Source: Apostichopus japonicus (lineage: Eukaryota; Echinodermata; Holothuroidea; Aspidochirotida; Stichopodidae). From it: a DNA stretch of 64,000 nucleotides. Numbering within the stretch: position 1 is the stretch's first letter; the number at the start of each line of letters is the position of its first letter. Below the pieces are notes generated by a model, which was not told where the DNA came from, searched no databases, and was given only the letters and a program-made list of their open reading frames with translations. A program made the position numbers and the translations under genes. The stretch is taken from the NCBI RefSeq assembly GCF_037975245.1, contig NC_092568.1, positions 35,750,501 through 35,814,500 on the forward strand, written 5' to 3'. Positions 37,401-47,999 of this stretch are shown here, piece after piece.

Positions 37401-38336
37401 CAAAACCTTACTATTATATTAAGGCAGTAGTTTTGACTCCTGAGTCAAAAGTCAATCCAAGTTTTTAGTGAAAATGGAAAATCAAATTGATGTCAAGTTT
37501 AAATGAATGACACATCCAGGTTTCTCAAAGAATGGGGCCTAGGGAACAAGTGTCGGAATATACCGTAGTTACTACCAAGATAGCGACAGGACATAAGAAA
37601 ATAGCCATAACAATTTAACAATGCCAGCCTTGCAACGCATGCTAAGTTTTTCAAAATAATCGATGTTTGGAGCAAGTTTATGTTTGCCGCAGGGTTCGGT
37701 TTCTTCGGAAGAAACATGTTTCTTCCGGGGACGTGGAATAAACTGGAAGAAACCGGAAGAAACTGGAAGAAACTGTGGAAATTGGCATATACGCAGCACA
37801 ACCCACGTACATGATAAAGAGAAAAATAGTTTACCACCATCTGACTGAAATGCATACCACTGAAATCATCAAAATATCATATTTTTGTTTTGATTATAAT
37901 TTTGGTCGTTTTTCTACACCAAAAGATGTTTGCTTTTAAATCACAATATTGAAGGACTACTTATCATCTCGTCATCCACCCATCGACCAGAATTGCATAA
38001 CTGGCCATACTGTATGAATGATTAACCTGGATTGGCCCATGCACTGAGGATTTAATACAATGAACACCAAGAAATTAGCCGAACAATATCTGTTAGATTT
38101 TTGGCAACAGTTTAATTTCTGCAACTCCCTAAATTACAACTTTAGTTAACAGGAGGACTTGTCATCCTAACAGCCAAAAGAACAAACATCCACAATTAAA
38201 CACAGCTTGTCACGAGTTGTGCCCCTATATAGGTATTAGTTTTGACTCACACAATTACTCCAGCACCCCACCCCCTACATTTCATGGTCATTACAACATT
38301 ATGAGTTTTGGAATAAGATTAAATATGAGTTGATGC
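34370..38336. other. Intergenic region without a firm gene
   Basis: Mostly unique AT-rich DNA. A Cys-rich frame on the - strand (36883-37094) and a 118-codon - strand frame (37499-37855) were seen but cannot be assigned. GAAACTGGAAGAAACTGG repeats lie at 37745. Confidence 0.35.
34438..34472. repeat. (TA)n microsatellite
   Basis: TA run. Confidence 0.9.
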
Positions 38337-38960
38337 CTCGGTGGCAGTGGCGGCGGAACCGGGGGGGCTTGGGGGGGCTCAGCCCCCCCAATGAAAAAGT
38401 TGAGGGGGCAAATGCATGATAAGCCCCCCCAATATTTACCAAGGCTCCGAAACGTGCATCTGCCCATTTTTCAATGCATATACTTGTCGATGTGTCCGAT
38501 GCACACGTATACTATATAGGTGTAATAATTTTAGTAATTGCTGGGGGACGCTGGTCCCTCGGCCCGTCCCCTGGCTATAGACCACATTGTCACCCCAACC
38601 GCGTCTTCACGCCCCGTGAAAAGTGGAAGCAGTTAGTGTGAGTACCGGTAAGCGTAACACAACTTCGTCTTAGGCCAATGACTTGCCTCATTTCAGCCAT
38701 TTCTCCAACATCCCCTTACTTAGTGGCGGAGCGTCCATATATACAGTCAGGGGCGGATCCCCCCCCCCCCCTCCTGACGGACTCAAATGGACTGCTGGCG
38801 CCCTTTTCAGCTTTTCACTACTTTTAACTTATTCGCGATTATTGACTATTTTATTGCGCTCTCATATACCTATTGACATTTGTCATATTCTGTTGGTGTA
38901 ATTTTCCGACAAAATGGCGACGACACCTATTTGTTCTCCGTTTATCTGCAAATTAGCAAG

Positions 38961-39059
38961 GCCCGGAAAGGGTCATTTCCTGCAATCTAGGGAGTAACTT
39001 TATTCAAAAATTTTCTGTACGCTCCGCGCCAACCTGTGGTGGCGCTCCGCTTAGATAGT
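38961..39059 (-). repeat. Shared GGAGCGCC block, copy 3
   Basis: Reverse-oriented block ending GGCGCTCCGCTTAGATAGT, within the 38.3-39.4 kb element. Confidence 0.85.
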
Positions 39060-39292
39060 GTTGAAAGCGCCCCTACAGACCATTCTTGCCCCCTCTGACC
39101 AATACCCCTAGCTCCGCCACTGCCCTTATTACACTCAAAAACGTCTTTGCGAGTACACTACGAGTAATAGCTATTCTCTTAAAACACCATCGAATATACA
39201 AATTACAATGTTTTTACAGACTTTTACGTGCAATCTGAGAAATTGCAGGCTTGAGACCCATATTTTAGGGCCAGGTATTCGCAGCATAAAAC

Positions 39293-39392
39293 ACTCGGGA
39301 AGTGCCGTTTCCGGCCATCTGGGGGTTTGAAAAAAACCCAAAATTTCTTGCACGCTCCGCGCCAACCGATGGTGGCGCTCCGCTTAGATAGT
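39293..39392 (-). repeat. Shared GGAGCGCC block, copy 4
   Basis: Reverse-oriented full block near the right end of the 38.3-39.4 kb element. Confidence 0.88.
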
Positions 39393-39889
39393 CTCCACAC
39401 ATTAGCCCCCCCAATAATTTTTCCGTTCCGCCGCGCCTGCTCGGTGGCTATATTTCTCAATGAACACTAGTAATGAACACTGAGGGAGCAATTGAACAAT
39501 GTTCCTCAGTGAGTTGAGAAAGGTGGCAGATGCTCAGACCCAGTCAATGTCTTCACTTCTTCTGAGTAGGCGGTAGCAAAAAAAAAATGCAACAACACGT
39601 GCTTCAGCTTCTTTGTGAAGGATATAACGGAGGAAGTGTGTTCTTTTTACCTGGTATATCTGTACAGTTTGACTATACCGTCAATATGCAGAGATTAGCC
39701 TTGTAGAACCGAGTTACAGCTGTGAGGGTACCTACAACTTGAAGCTTGCCACCTATTCAAGAACTTGTAATGTAATGAGGACCTCAGAGTGTCTTCAAAT
39801 TAGGATTCGTTTTCACAGTTTCTGTCGATGTAGTGACAGAGTGCATTGGGAATTTGCAAAGAGTTCTTTTGTTGCTAAACCTGCAGTAA

Positions 39890-40057
39890 TAATGCTTAAT
39901 TGGCTACCCGCAGTAACAATGCTTAATTGGCTACCTGCATTTTTAATGCTTAATTGGTTACTTGCAGAGTCAATGCTTAATTGGCTACTTGCAGAGTTAA
40001 TGCTTAATTGGCTACCTGCGGTGTTAATGCCTAATTGGGTACCTTCAGTTTCCCCAT
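39890..40057. repeat. 27-bp minisatellite (TTAATGCTTAATTGGCTAC)
   Basis: Six units at 27-bp spacing (39891, 39918, 39945 and on). Both strands read open through it, which follows from the period and carries no evidence of coding. Confidence 0.9.
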
Positions 40058-40358
40058 TCTTGGAGCCCACGGTCAGACATTGAATGTATACATTCTTTTT
40101 CAATCTTAAATGGTTGCCTTAGAAACAGATATTATTGTGACAAACTAAACAGGTCATAATTTATCCGTATTGCAAGTATAACAAGTACGTTTTTGCAGGT
40201 TTTTTTTCTCATACAGAGAGCTTCAATACTATCACAAACATATGAGGAACAAGCTTCATAAATTCAAAACAGCTGTACATTTTTCTTTCAAGTTATTCTC
40301 TAACCCCTTCTGGAAGAAACAAATGTTTGATTGAGGACGGTGATACAATCCCATTAAC

Positions 40359-40735
40359 TATGGAACGCAAAAAGGGTAAAATCAAACAACAACAACGTTT
40401 ATTAAATTAAAACGTTTATAAACAGCTTGTTATCAGTGCAGTTGACGTAGGCTTCGCGTGTGTTTATGTTGTTATCTTATGCGGTTTACCCTTCAATAAA
40501 ATAATGAACTTTGACATTACAAAAAAAAATGACGTGTCGTACTGAAATATGATGTTAATGTATATTTTAGCGTCGTTGTTATACTATTTTACGTAGCTGC
40601 TGTATACTATTATGTTTATGATGCACACAAGAATAACATCATTACATCAAATCACGTGGTCGTCATTTGAATTTATATAGTTATCAATGTAATAAACGTT
40701 GTTATTGTTTGATGTTGCCCTTTTTGCGTTCCATA
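40359..40735. mobile_element. 377-bp MITE with TATGGAACGC termini
   Basis: The ends are inverted repeats TATGGAACGCAAAAAGGG... continuing through CAAACAACAACAACG. They are flanked by ATTAAC on both sides (40353-40358 and 40736-40741). The interior is non-coding. The superfamily was not assigned. Confidence 0.75.
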
Positions 40736-41508
40736 ATTAACTCTGGACAGTATCACATGCAGCAATTGTGTATACAGGGATGTAAACATTCTTACTGAAG
40801 GATATTATGTATTTAAATTTAATTTTAGGGACAGTTATATAAAAAGGTATTAACAAAGGCGATTTACGGGGCTGCAGGGTGTGCAAAGAACGTGAACAAC
40901 AACGTTACTTTTTAAAGCAGAATGCAAACATTCATACTGGTTGTGCTTAGTATCTAAACAGGCTACAACGTTAGTGCTGATGTAGTTCTACTCTTCAGGG
41001 ACTAGCCTAGGCCTAAAGGTTACTCTACCACGAACGTTACGTTGCGTATTACTTTTTGCCACACAGGCAAAACAAGCACAAACTTTCCGTGGGACGCAAC
41101 GAGTTCTGCTTCAGCAAATCTTTGACAATCCTTTTATCAATCGTACAAAAAATGTCTTTTCTGTTCCTAACCTGTGACAAAGTTGTACTTCTAACAACAA
41201 CGGTTCAAATATCTCTGTCGGGGACACCTGGGGTTCACGTCGGTGTCAATACTCGGTCAACAGTTGAGCGACTACAATGGTTCCAGGGCTCCGCCCAGAA
41301 CCAAACGTTTCTTGATTACTAACACATCTACTTGAAACAAAGAAATCCCACTAACAAATCTGCCACATAATCCTTGCTCATCTACAGGACACATGCAAAC
41401 TTACTTGGCCATTTGTTGTCCCTCTCCACTACACCGGGCATAACAAATTGGCAAATGATTTGACAGATCTAGTTTAAGGAGAAATAATCACAGATAATAA
41501 TCATTGAA

Positions 41509-41690
41509 TCAAAGCTCTCTGTGTAAATGATGATCCATTTCCTCATCGCCAGACTGGAAGTCATTACCCTCCTCCTCCTTCTTCGTTTCTCTGTCCTCTC
41601 CCCAGTCATTATCATCTGATTGTTCATCTCTCGTCGCCAGGAAATCGTAACCTTGAACCATCGCTGTCCATTCTCTGTGGCGTAGTTCAG
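41509..41690 (-). CDS. Terminal exon of an unidentified protein with an acidic tail
   Basis: The acceptor is ttctttag. Two bases complete a codon, then 59 codons and TGA at 41509-41511. It begins ELRHREWTAMVQGYDFL and continues with a Glu/Asp-rich, coil-like tail. Composition and codon use look coding, unlike the surrounding AT-rich repeats. I do not recognise the family. Upstream exons would lie above 41700 on the same strand and were not found before the repeats at 42.5 kb. Confidence 0.5.
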
Positions 41691-42524
41691 CTAAAGAATA
41701 AAAAAAAAATGTAACAACTCACATTAATATGATTTCCCTGACAACAGCTGAAAACTCAGCAGCAGAGTTTCAAGGGGTTTATGAAAACATCCACCCCCCC
41801 CCCTCCCTTGATGTCTCTCCACTTTTTCACTGAATATTCATATTATCACCACTAAATAAACATATGTCATACATGGTCCTAGTTAGTAGTAGTATACTCA
41901 AAAGAAATTGATCTTTAAAATCCTGAAAACGGGATATTGTATCCACGCAACTCCGCTATTAGGTGAAAACGTCTGCCGGGAAAATATATCTTGCTTTTAA
42001 ATGTAAAGCTCCAGCAGTTATAAAAACTTGTTATTTCAAGCTAATTTAAATCTCCCTTGGAACACAGTAGATTCATTGCATTATTTAGAGAGAGAACTCA
42101 GAGCTGAGTAAATTGATTCAGAAGAAAAAAAGTAAGTGGAGAAGAACCAGAAAGTCACATGACTAAGTGATTCCTGCTAATATGAGAAGAAACTTTTGAT
42201 ACAAGATTATCTAACGAGCTGAATTGCTGAGCAGAAATGGCAAGTCTTGCAGAATTGAGTACTGCGTACCTATGCAAAGAGGGTCGAAGGTCAATCAGGC
42301 CAATTACCGATTATTTCATCGTTTTCGTGGAACTGGCCTAATATATGATTAAGTGTTATGCATGACTACCAACTTCTAGGCCAATACAATCAAAGATGTA
42401 ATGAATGACTCAACGTTTCACATTAAAGCAAGTAAAGAACACTGTAATACATACACGGGTTGCTGTACGTTTATAACAATGAGTCACAATATTTCAAACT
42501 GACCACAACACAATAAATGGCAGT

Positions 42525-43096
42525 GCTGTCCCTACTATAGTGCTTTTTACGTGACCCGCCATGCGGGATACAAAACGTCACGGCCAAACGGCACTACCGA
42601 ACAATCCCATTCTTACAAACGAAACTCAGGTCAAGCGAGCCAAAAAAGTACCTACGCCCACCGACCTGCAGAGACAAAACGGCCAACCACCCACTTTAAA
42701 CATTCAAAAAACTACAAAAGGACGACCAGCAAGCAGCGAAACAAAACACCCCTCCCCAGCATACCACCGTCCAAAAAAGGCAGCCCCAGATAAACGGCGA
42801 AAATCGCCTTCAACCTGGAGGTGAATGTCAGACTTCGCCGCCTCCAGGACTGCCTGCGAACTGGCAAATTTCCCCCTGAAAACAACATCACATCTTTTCC
42901 TCCAAACAAGTTTTTTTTTACAACAGAACAAACATAAATAATACGCTGCAACACAGCAACAGAACAAACTGGAGGATCTAACCCATATAAAACAAAGCCC
43001 TGTCCTACCGACCAGAAACGGTCTCCCGTTAAACGGTCGGTCCAGGTCTGAAACCACTCCCACAAGTTTAATACAAGGAGCTGTCCCTACTATAGT
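42525..43096. repeat. 538-bp segment between 17-bp direct repeats
   Basis: GCTGTCCCTACTATAGT occurs at 42525-42541 and 43080-43096. The segment between is GC-richer than its surroundings and stays open on both strands for long stretches (a 195-codon - strand frame and 80-87-codon + frames), but I recognise no protein. It may be a retroposed insertion with a target duplication. No poly(A) is seen at either side. Confidence 0.5.
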
Positions 43097-43299
43097 TCCT
43101 TTATACCGACGGGGGAAATAGTACGAAATGTTAAGTTTAGGGCCAGCTTTTACAACGGGTATTATAACCGTTATCAGTGTTGCAACTCCAACGTAAATAA
43201 ACTGAAAAGTAACCCGAATGGGAATAAAATATTCGTAATTGTGTAATCTGATATCCAGTGGCGTAGCCAGGATTTTGTGTATGGGGGCCAATATGCCGG

Positions 43300-43396
43300 A
43301 CTATCTAAGCGGAGCGCCACCATCAGTTGGCGCGGAGCGTACAAGAAAATTTGGGGTTTTCAAGGTCCCCAGATGGCAGGAAATAGCACTTCCAGG
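43300..43396 (+). repeat. Shared GGAGCGCC block, copy 5
   Basis: Follows a CAGTGGCGTAGCCAGGATTT end at 43257. The far end of this element was not found. Confidence 0.85.
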
Positions 43397-43399
43397 GCT

Positions 43400-44680
43400 T
43401 TGTTAGCCCTGTCAATATCATCATCATTATGTGTTTTGGGGGTTTTCAGGGGCGAATTCTTATCATTTATTCCACAGGTACCCACAATTGTAAATTGCAA
43501 CAAGGCTAATCCCACCATGAAAGGGATAAGTCCAGCTAAGCCCTTCCCGAGGACACTAACCCGAGGGCTGCCAACTCTCCAACCTACAAATAGACCTGGG
43601 GGACTTCCGTTGCAAAACCGTCAGTTCAGCCGCGCGGTGCTGTGCCTGTCTAGTCTTTACAGTAGCGTTAGTGATATGAGTGTATCCTACGAAGTCTAAT
43701 ATTGTTAGCGTCTGTGTGGTAGCCTAATGAATGAGTGTATCGAATCTGCTGGTCCAGGGCCGGGCTATGGCACGGGTCTGTGCCTTGCCTGTGGGCTGCA
43801 CCTTGGCCAGCTGACTGTTGCCAGTTAATGACCTCGCATTGGCAGAAACTTAAAAATTTTCCGACATCCGTGAAGGGGGGGGGGGGCATGGCCCAATGGC
43901 CTCCCCCCTAAATACGCCCCTGCTGATATCAAAATATATAATCTGATATAAAAAATAAAACAATCCCGGACGTTCTCCATTGACTTAACTACATGTGGGA
44001 GTAAGCACATACTAAAGTTCCCATTGACTTTGTCGCGCGTGTCGCTGGAAACCAGACTTGCTTTAGTCGTTTGAGGTCGTTCAGTTGCTGAAAGGGGTTA
44101 TGTTAGCATGTATGGTACATGCGGTAAGGGGAAAAAAGTTGCTTCGTGTTTTTCTTACAAATATGCGTAAGTGTGTTTGCCTAATCACAAAAAACTGTTA
44201 TGCAGTAGAACTACTGAGGACTGTCGCCAAACATATTTAGGGAGTATTTGGTGCCCTGATTTCATCATTTTAGCGCATTTGTAAAATCTTGGGCGCATTT
44301 GCAAACTGAAAAGTTATGAGGCTCAACTGTTCGTTGGTCAGACTAGCCTAATGTAGGCTACGTAGAACTCACAATGAGCAAATCCCATAGTGTTATCATT
44401 TTCGCTTTCCAGTTTTCACGTACGGTGAAACGGCCAAAGTGGTTAAAAGTAAATTGTTTTGGCTTATATTTAGTCAAGACAATAAATCTTTCTTATCAAT
44501 CGTTAACCATTAATAACAGGAGGTTTTGTTAGATGTGAGAAGCAAAATTGCGTCGTCCCCTTAAGCTTATCGCGGGTAAACTGCCAAAGCTGTATAGTAT
44601 ATCGAAGAGCATGTATGAATTTTATACAATCTCGGTCGAGGAACTTGCGATGCAGTTACACTGTAGATTAGCGCACCTTC
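43400..44680. other. No gene recognised
   Basis: It contains the right part of the element that begins CAGTGGCGTAGCCAGG, a possible end at about 43922 (CGCCCCTG), and unique DNA. Confidence 0.35.
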
Positions 44681-45009
44681 CCCGGCTTTGAATAGCGTTG
44701 AATCGAACGAACTATACATTTTTTCCCCGTTGTGGTGAAATGCGCTGAAAAATACAATCCTTTGTGGAACGTAATAATCGATTCCACATAATTGGTATCG
44801 GTATCTCAAATGATCTTTGACCTCCATAAAAAAAATAGAGAACATCTACTCACTAAGGGCTATCCAAATACTAAGTTTGAAGTTCAAAAAACTTGTACTC
44901 CTTGAGATATTGTGCTTACAAGTTTTTCACACTTTGACCTCTGTTGCCTTCAAATGACACTTGAACTCCATGAAAAAAAAACAATAGCGATCATCTACTC
45001 ACTTAGGGC

Positions 45010-45783
45010 CATGGGCGTCAGCAGGTTTCAGAAAGTGAGGGCGACACTATACTAGCTAAGCGGAGCGCCACCATTGGTTGGCGCGTAGCGTACCAGAAAT
45101 TTTGGGTACATAAGACCCCCTAGATCGCAGGAGACGGCCTTCCTGAGTCGTTTTTAGTTACATCAGAACCAGATCTGTGAGGAGAAATTTTGTCTCACAA
45201 AACTAAATTCCGACAGAAAAAGATGCCGTTCTGACACCAAGGGAGACGAATTACACAGCGTCCATCTCAAACGAAATATTTTCGGTAGTTTCGTATCATA
45301 TAATATCCTGCATACAGGCAGAATACTATCTGTAGGGCCTAAAATATATGATATTACCTTCCTGGTGGGGTCTTCGCCTTGTTTTCAAGTTGAAATGCGT
45401 CGTTGTTTTCTCTGATTCACAGTGTAGGGCAAGGGGAATTCCATTTCTGGCGAGAAGGGGTGCTTCCTGGCACTTTAAACATCGTTCAAACATCGCACAA
45501 ACTTTTATCAGAGGTCTCGGACGAAGCGGGGAGGGTGAATATCGGAGGAAGGGGGATAAAGGGCCAAGCTCTGTTCTAATTTCCAGTGCAATTTATTGAT
45601 AATGATTCTTAAGTTAGATTCTACTTGAATCAGCTCAGCAATTGTGATAGAAAATCGCGCATATGCATGTGATATTTTTTTAATAACTGCTCTGAAAAGT
45701 GGGTGGGACAAATGATATGATATCCCCTCCACTTTTGAAAGTGGGGGGACATGTCCCCCCGTCCCCACCTGTTGACGCCCATG
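45010..45783. mobile_element. hAT-like non-autonomous element in duplication copy A
   Basis: The ends are CATGGGCGTCA(G/A)CAGG inverted, flanked by CTTAGGGC and CTCAGGGC (8 bp, one mismatch). Duplication copy B shows the unfilled site at about 53096. The shared block lies at 45051-45149. Confidence 0.88.
45051..45149 (+). repeat. Shared GGAGCGCC block, copy 6
   Basis: Lies inside the 45010-45783 element, close to its left end. The second arm reads GGCGCGTAGCGTAC. Confidence 0.88.
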
Positions 45784-46677
45784 CTCAGGGCTACCCACAC
45801 AACAAGTTTAAAGTTCATCCAATTTTAAAATCTTGAGATATTGTGTTTACGAGCCAAATGTCACATACACACACACCCTCTTCTACCACCCACACACACC
45901 TTTGAAATCACTGTGTTACCAGGGCGTATATATAGAAACTGATGCATCTCTTTGGCTGCCGTCTTCAGCTTCCTCGGCTTATATACTCTAAACTATTTAT
46001 AGGAATTAATTCTCACATATTTTACTTTTTATATTAAAATAGACAATTCATTGAAAATCCTTTAGTAACTCACAATCGTTGTAATTTAGGGGCAATACAT
46101 GTGAGGTTCACCCCCCAAAAAATCATACAAATATTTCATACAAAAACATTTGCATAACTCTGCAGGGTATCTCAGTGGAATGTGCGCAGGCCGGTGATTG
46201 GGAAAAGGCAATTTTGTAAAGAACTTATCTCTCTCTATTTCGGTATATACATGAAGTGTATTTTATCAAGAAACTAAATTAATATGTGTACATCTGTTGT
46301 GGTAATGTCACACATTGAAAATTATGATGCGCCTGCCACAAGTCCTGAAATCGACATATGTCGAATTAAATTGGTATATCTCAGTTTCTCGTTCGTTCTG
46401 TATTAGATAAAATCGTTATGTTTACGAGAAATCGACATCTAACTAATTCCCCACAAATGACAGTTTTCTCGTGTTCTCATTGTCTCATTCAATCTCTAAG
46501 ATTTCAGTGGAAGAAATCAGCATAAGTCGAATTAAAGTGACATCTCTCTGTTCGCGCAATTTCATTGGAGGACTGTGACATGCCATTATTTAAGAGAAAG
46601 CGACAATTAGGATTGACATCTATCAACTTTACATATGTCAATTTACTTCGACATATCCCGATTTCGACATTATTCGA

Positions 46678-46705
46678 CACACACACACACACACATACAC
46701 ACACA

Positions 46706-46758
<53 letters not shown>
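46678..46758. repeat. (CA)n then (TA)n microsatellite
   Basis: At the right end of duplication copy A; copy B has a comparable CA/TA tract at 54500. Confidence 0.9.
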
Positions 46759-46759
<1 letters not shown>

Positions 46760-46771
46760 CCTATGTGTGTG

Positions 46772-47048
46772 TCATTATTACATTGATGACTATATAAATT
46801 CAAATGACGACGACGTGATTTGATGTTATGATGTTATACTTATGTGCAACAACAACATAAATGTATACAGCAGCTACGTAAAATAGTACAACAACGACGA
46901 AAAAAATATACATAAACATCGTATTTCATGACGACACGTCATTTTTTTCTGTAATGTCAAAGTTCATTATTTTATTTACGGGTAAACCGCATACGATAAC
47001 AACATAAACACACGTGAAGCCTACGTAAACTGCACTGATAACAAGCTG
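46772..47048 (-). mobile_element. Partial inverted copy of the 40.4-kb MITE
   Basis: The stretch CAGCAGCTACGTAAAATAG...GACACGTCATTTTTTT...GGTAAACCGCATA matches the interior of 40359-40735 in reverse complement. Both terminal repeats are missing, and the left side abuts a TA/CA microsatellite. Confidence 0.75.
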
Positions 47049-47654
47049 AGAACAGAAGATAACGGCGCTATTTCACTTAACATAATAAAGAGATACATCG
47101 ACGTAGTAGATCGCTACGACGACAGCTTTTCAAACAACAACTTTTAATCCAACGGCATAAATCCATGTGACAACGTAATATCATGCAACAAAGTGATGGC
47201 GCGCTTTCACTTTTTAAACTGGATTCCATAATTTGGTATGTTCTCTCCGTTTTCCGTGAATGTGTATAGATTATAAGACATGCGATATCAACGGCAAATT
47301 TCATGTGGTGAACTATACATGGTGGAATTATAGTGTTGGAACTTCACCTATGCTTTATAATACATACAGCACTATACATCACATCAAGTAAGAGCAAAAG
47401 AATGTATATGCGTACGAGAATTATGAAAAAGCGACTACCGGTACGTAAGTAGAAATAACAATGAGTCGAGTGATTCTATGGGTTTCCACTTGAGTCGTGA
47501 CTCAAATACAGTACTATAATTAATGATATGAAAGTTTGATGTTTGCAATATGTCACTGGGTCATCTTATAAACTGAAGCCAATTTTCCATCTTCCTAATG
47601 CATGTACTAGAGTGGTAATATAAATCCCCAATGCTATTCAAAGTACACCAACAT

Positions 47655-47930
47655 GAGATTTGAGACAAATTTATGAAATGATTTAAAGGAGAAATAAACC
47701 CTAGATCTTTTTGCATCCATTCTTACGTTTTGACAGATGATCAAGTTTCCAGTAAAAGCAAAAGAAAAGCATAACAATCTCTTCTTTGAGATGAAAAAAC
47801 GATTTGAATGTAGTGTGTCGCGCGCCATTTTGTTTGAATTGAGCCAGTTCCCGGATGTACCGTGACGAAAACGAACCACTTGGCGTATACCAAGAAAAAA
47901 TAGATGCCAATCCCTCAAATAATTAGAATT
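47655..47930. repeat. Probable end of a DNA transposon (GGAGAAATAAACCC motif)
   Basis: TTTAAAGGAGAAATAAACCC at 47677-47699 looks like a transposon terminus, and the sequence after it has an open but unrecognised - strand frame. The opposite end was not identified. Confidence 0.3.
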
Positions 47931-47999
47931 GTACTTTAAACGATAGTTATGAATAAAATATCGATGGAAGTATTACATCTCTTTTTAAGTACATTGATA

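Larger units (their letters stand above)
38345..39439. mobile_element. hAT-like non-autonomous element with 8-bp TSD
   Basis: The ends are CAGTGGCGGCGGAAC...and...GTTCCGCCGCGCCTG with subterminal G/C runs. They are flanked by perfect 8-bp direct repeats CTCGGTGG (38337-38344 and 39440-39447). Two copies of the shared ~100-bp block lie inside, and other TIR-like ends near 38752 and 39121 suggest nesting. No transposase is present. Confidence 0.88.
44690..46690 (+). repeat. Segmental duplication, copy A
   Basis: From GAATAGCGTTGAATCG onward the sequence repeats in direct orientation at 51594. Copy A carries a hAT-like insertion at 45010-45783 that copy B lacks, and is uninterrupted where copy B carries its own insertion. 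The homology pauses at about 46335-46490 and resumes to about 46690. Confidence 0.85.

Noticed and set aside
37499-37855. 118-codon - strand frame
   Set aside because: It has overlapping frames of equal length on both strands and a local GAAACTGGAAG repeat; no domain and no splice context.
39739-40083. 114-codon + strand frame with LNWLPA repeats
   Set aside because: 27-bp minisatellite translation; the opposite strand is open as well.
42704-43291. 195-codon - strand frame
   Set aside because: No recognisable domain. It crosses the boundary of the direct-repeat-flanked insert, so it cannot be one ancestral gene. Kept only as part of the insert description.
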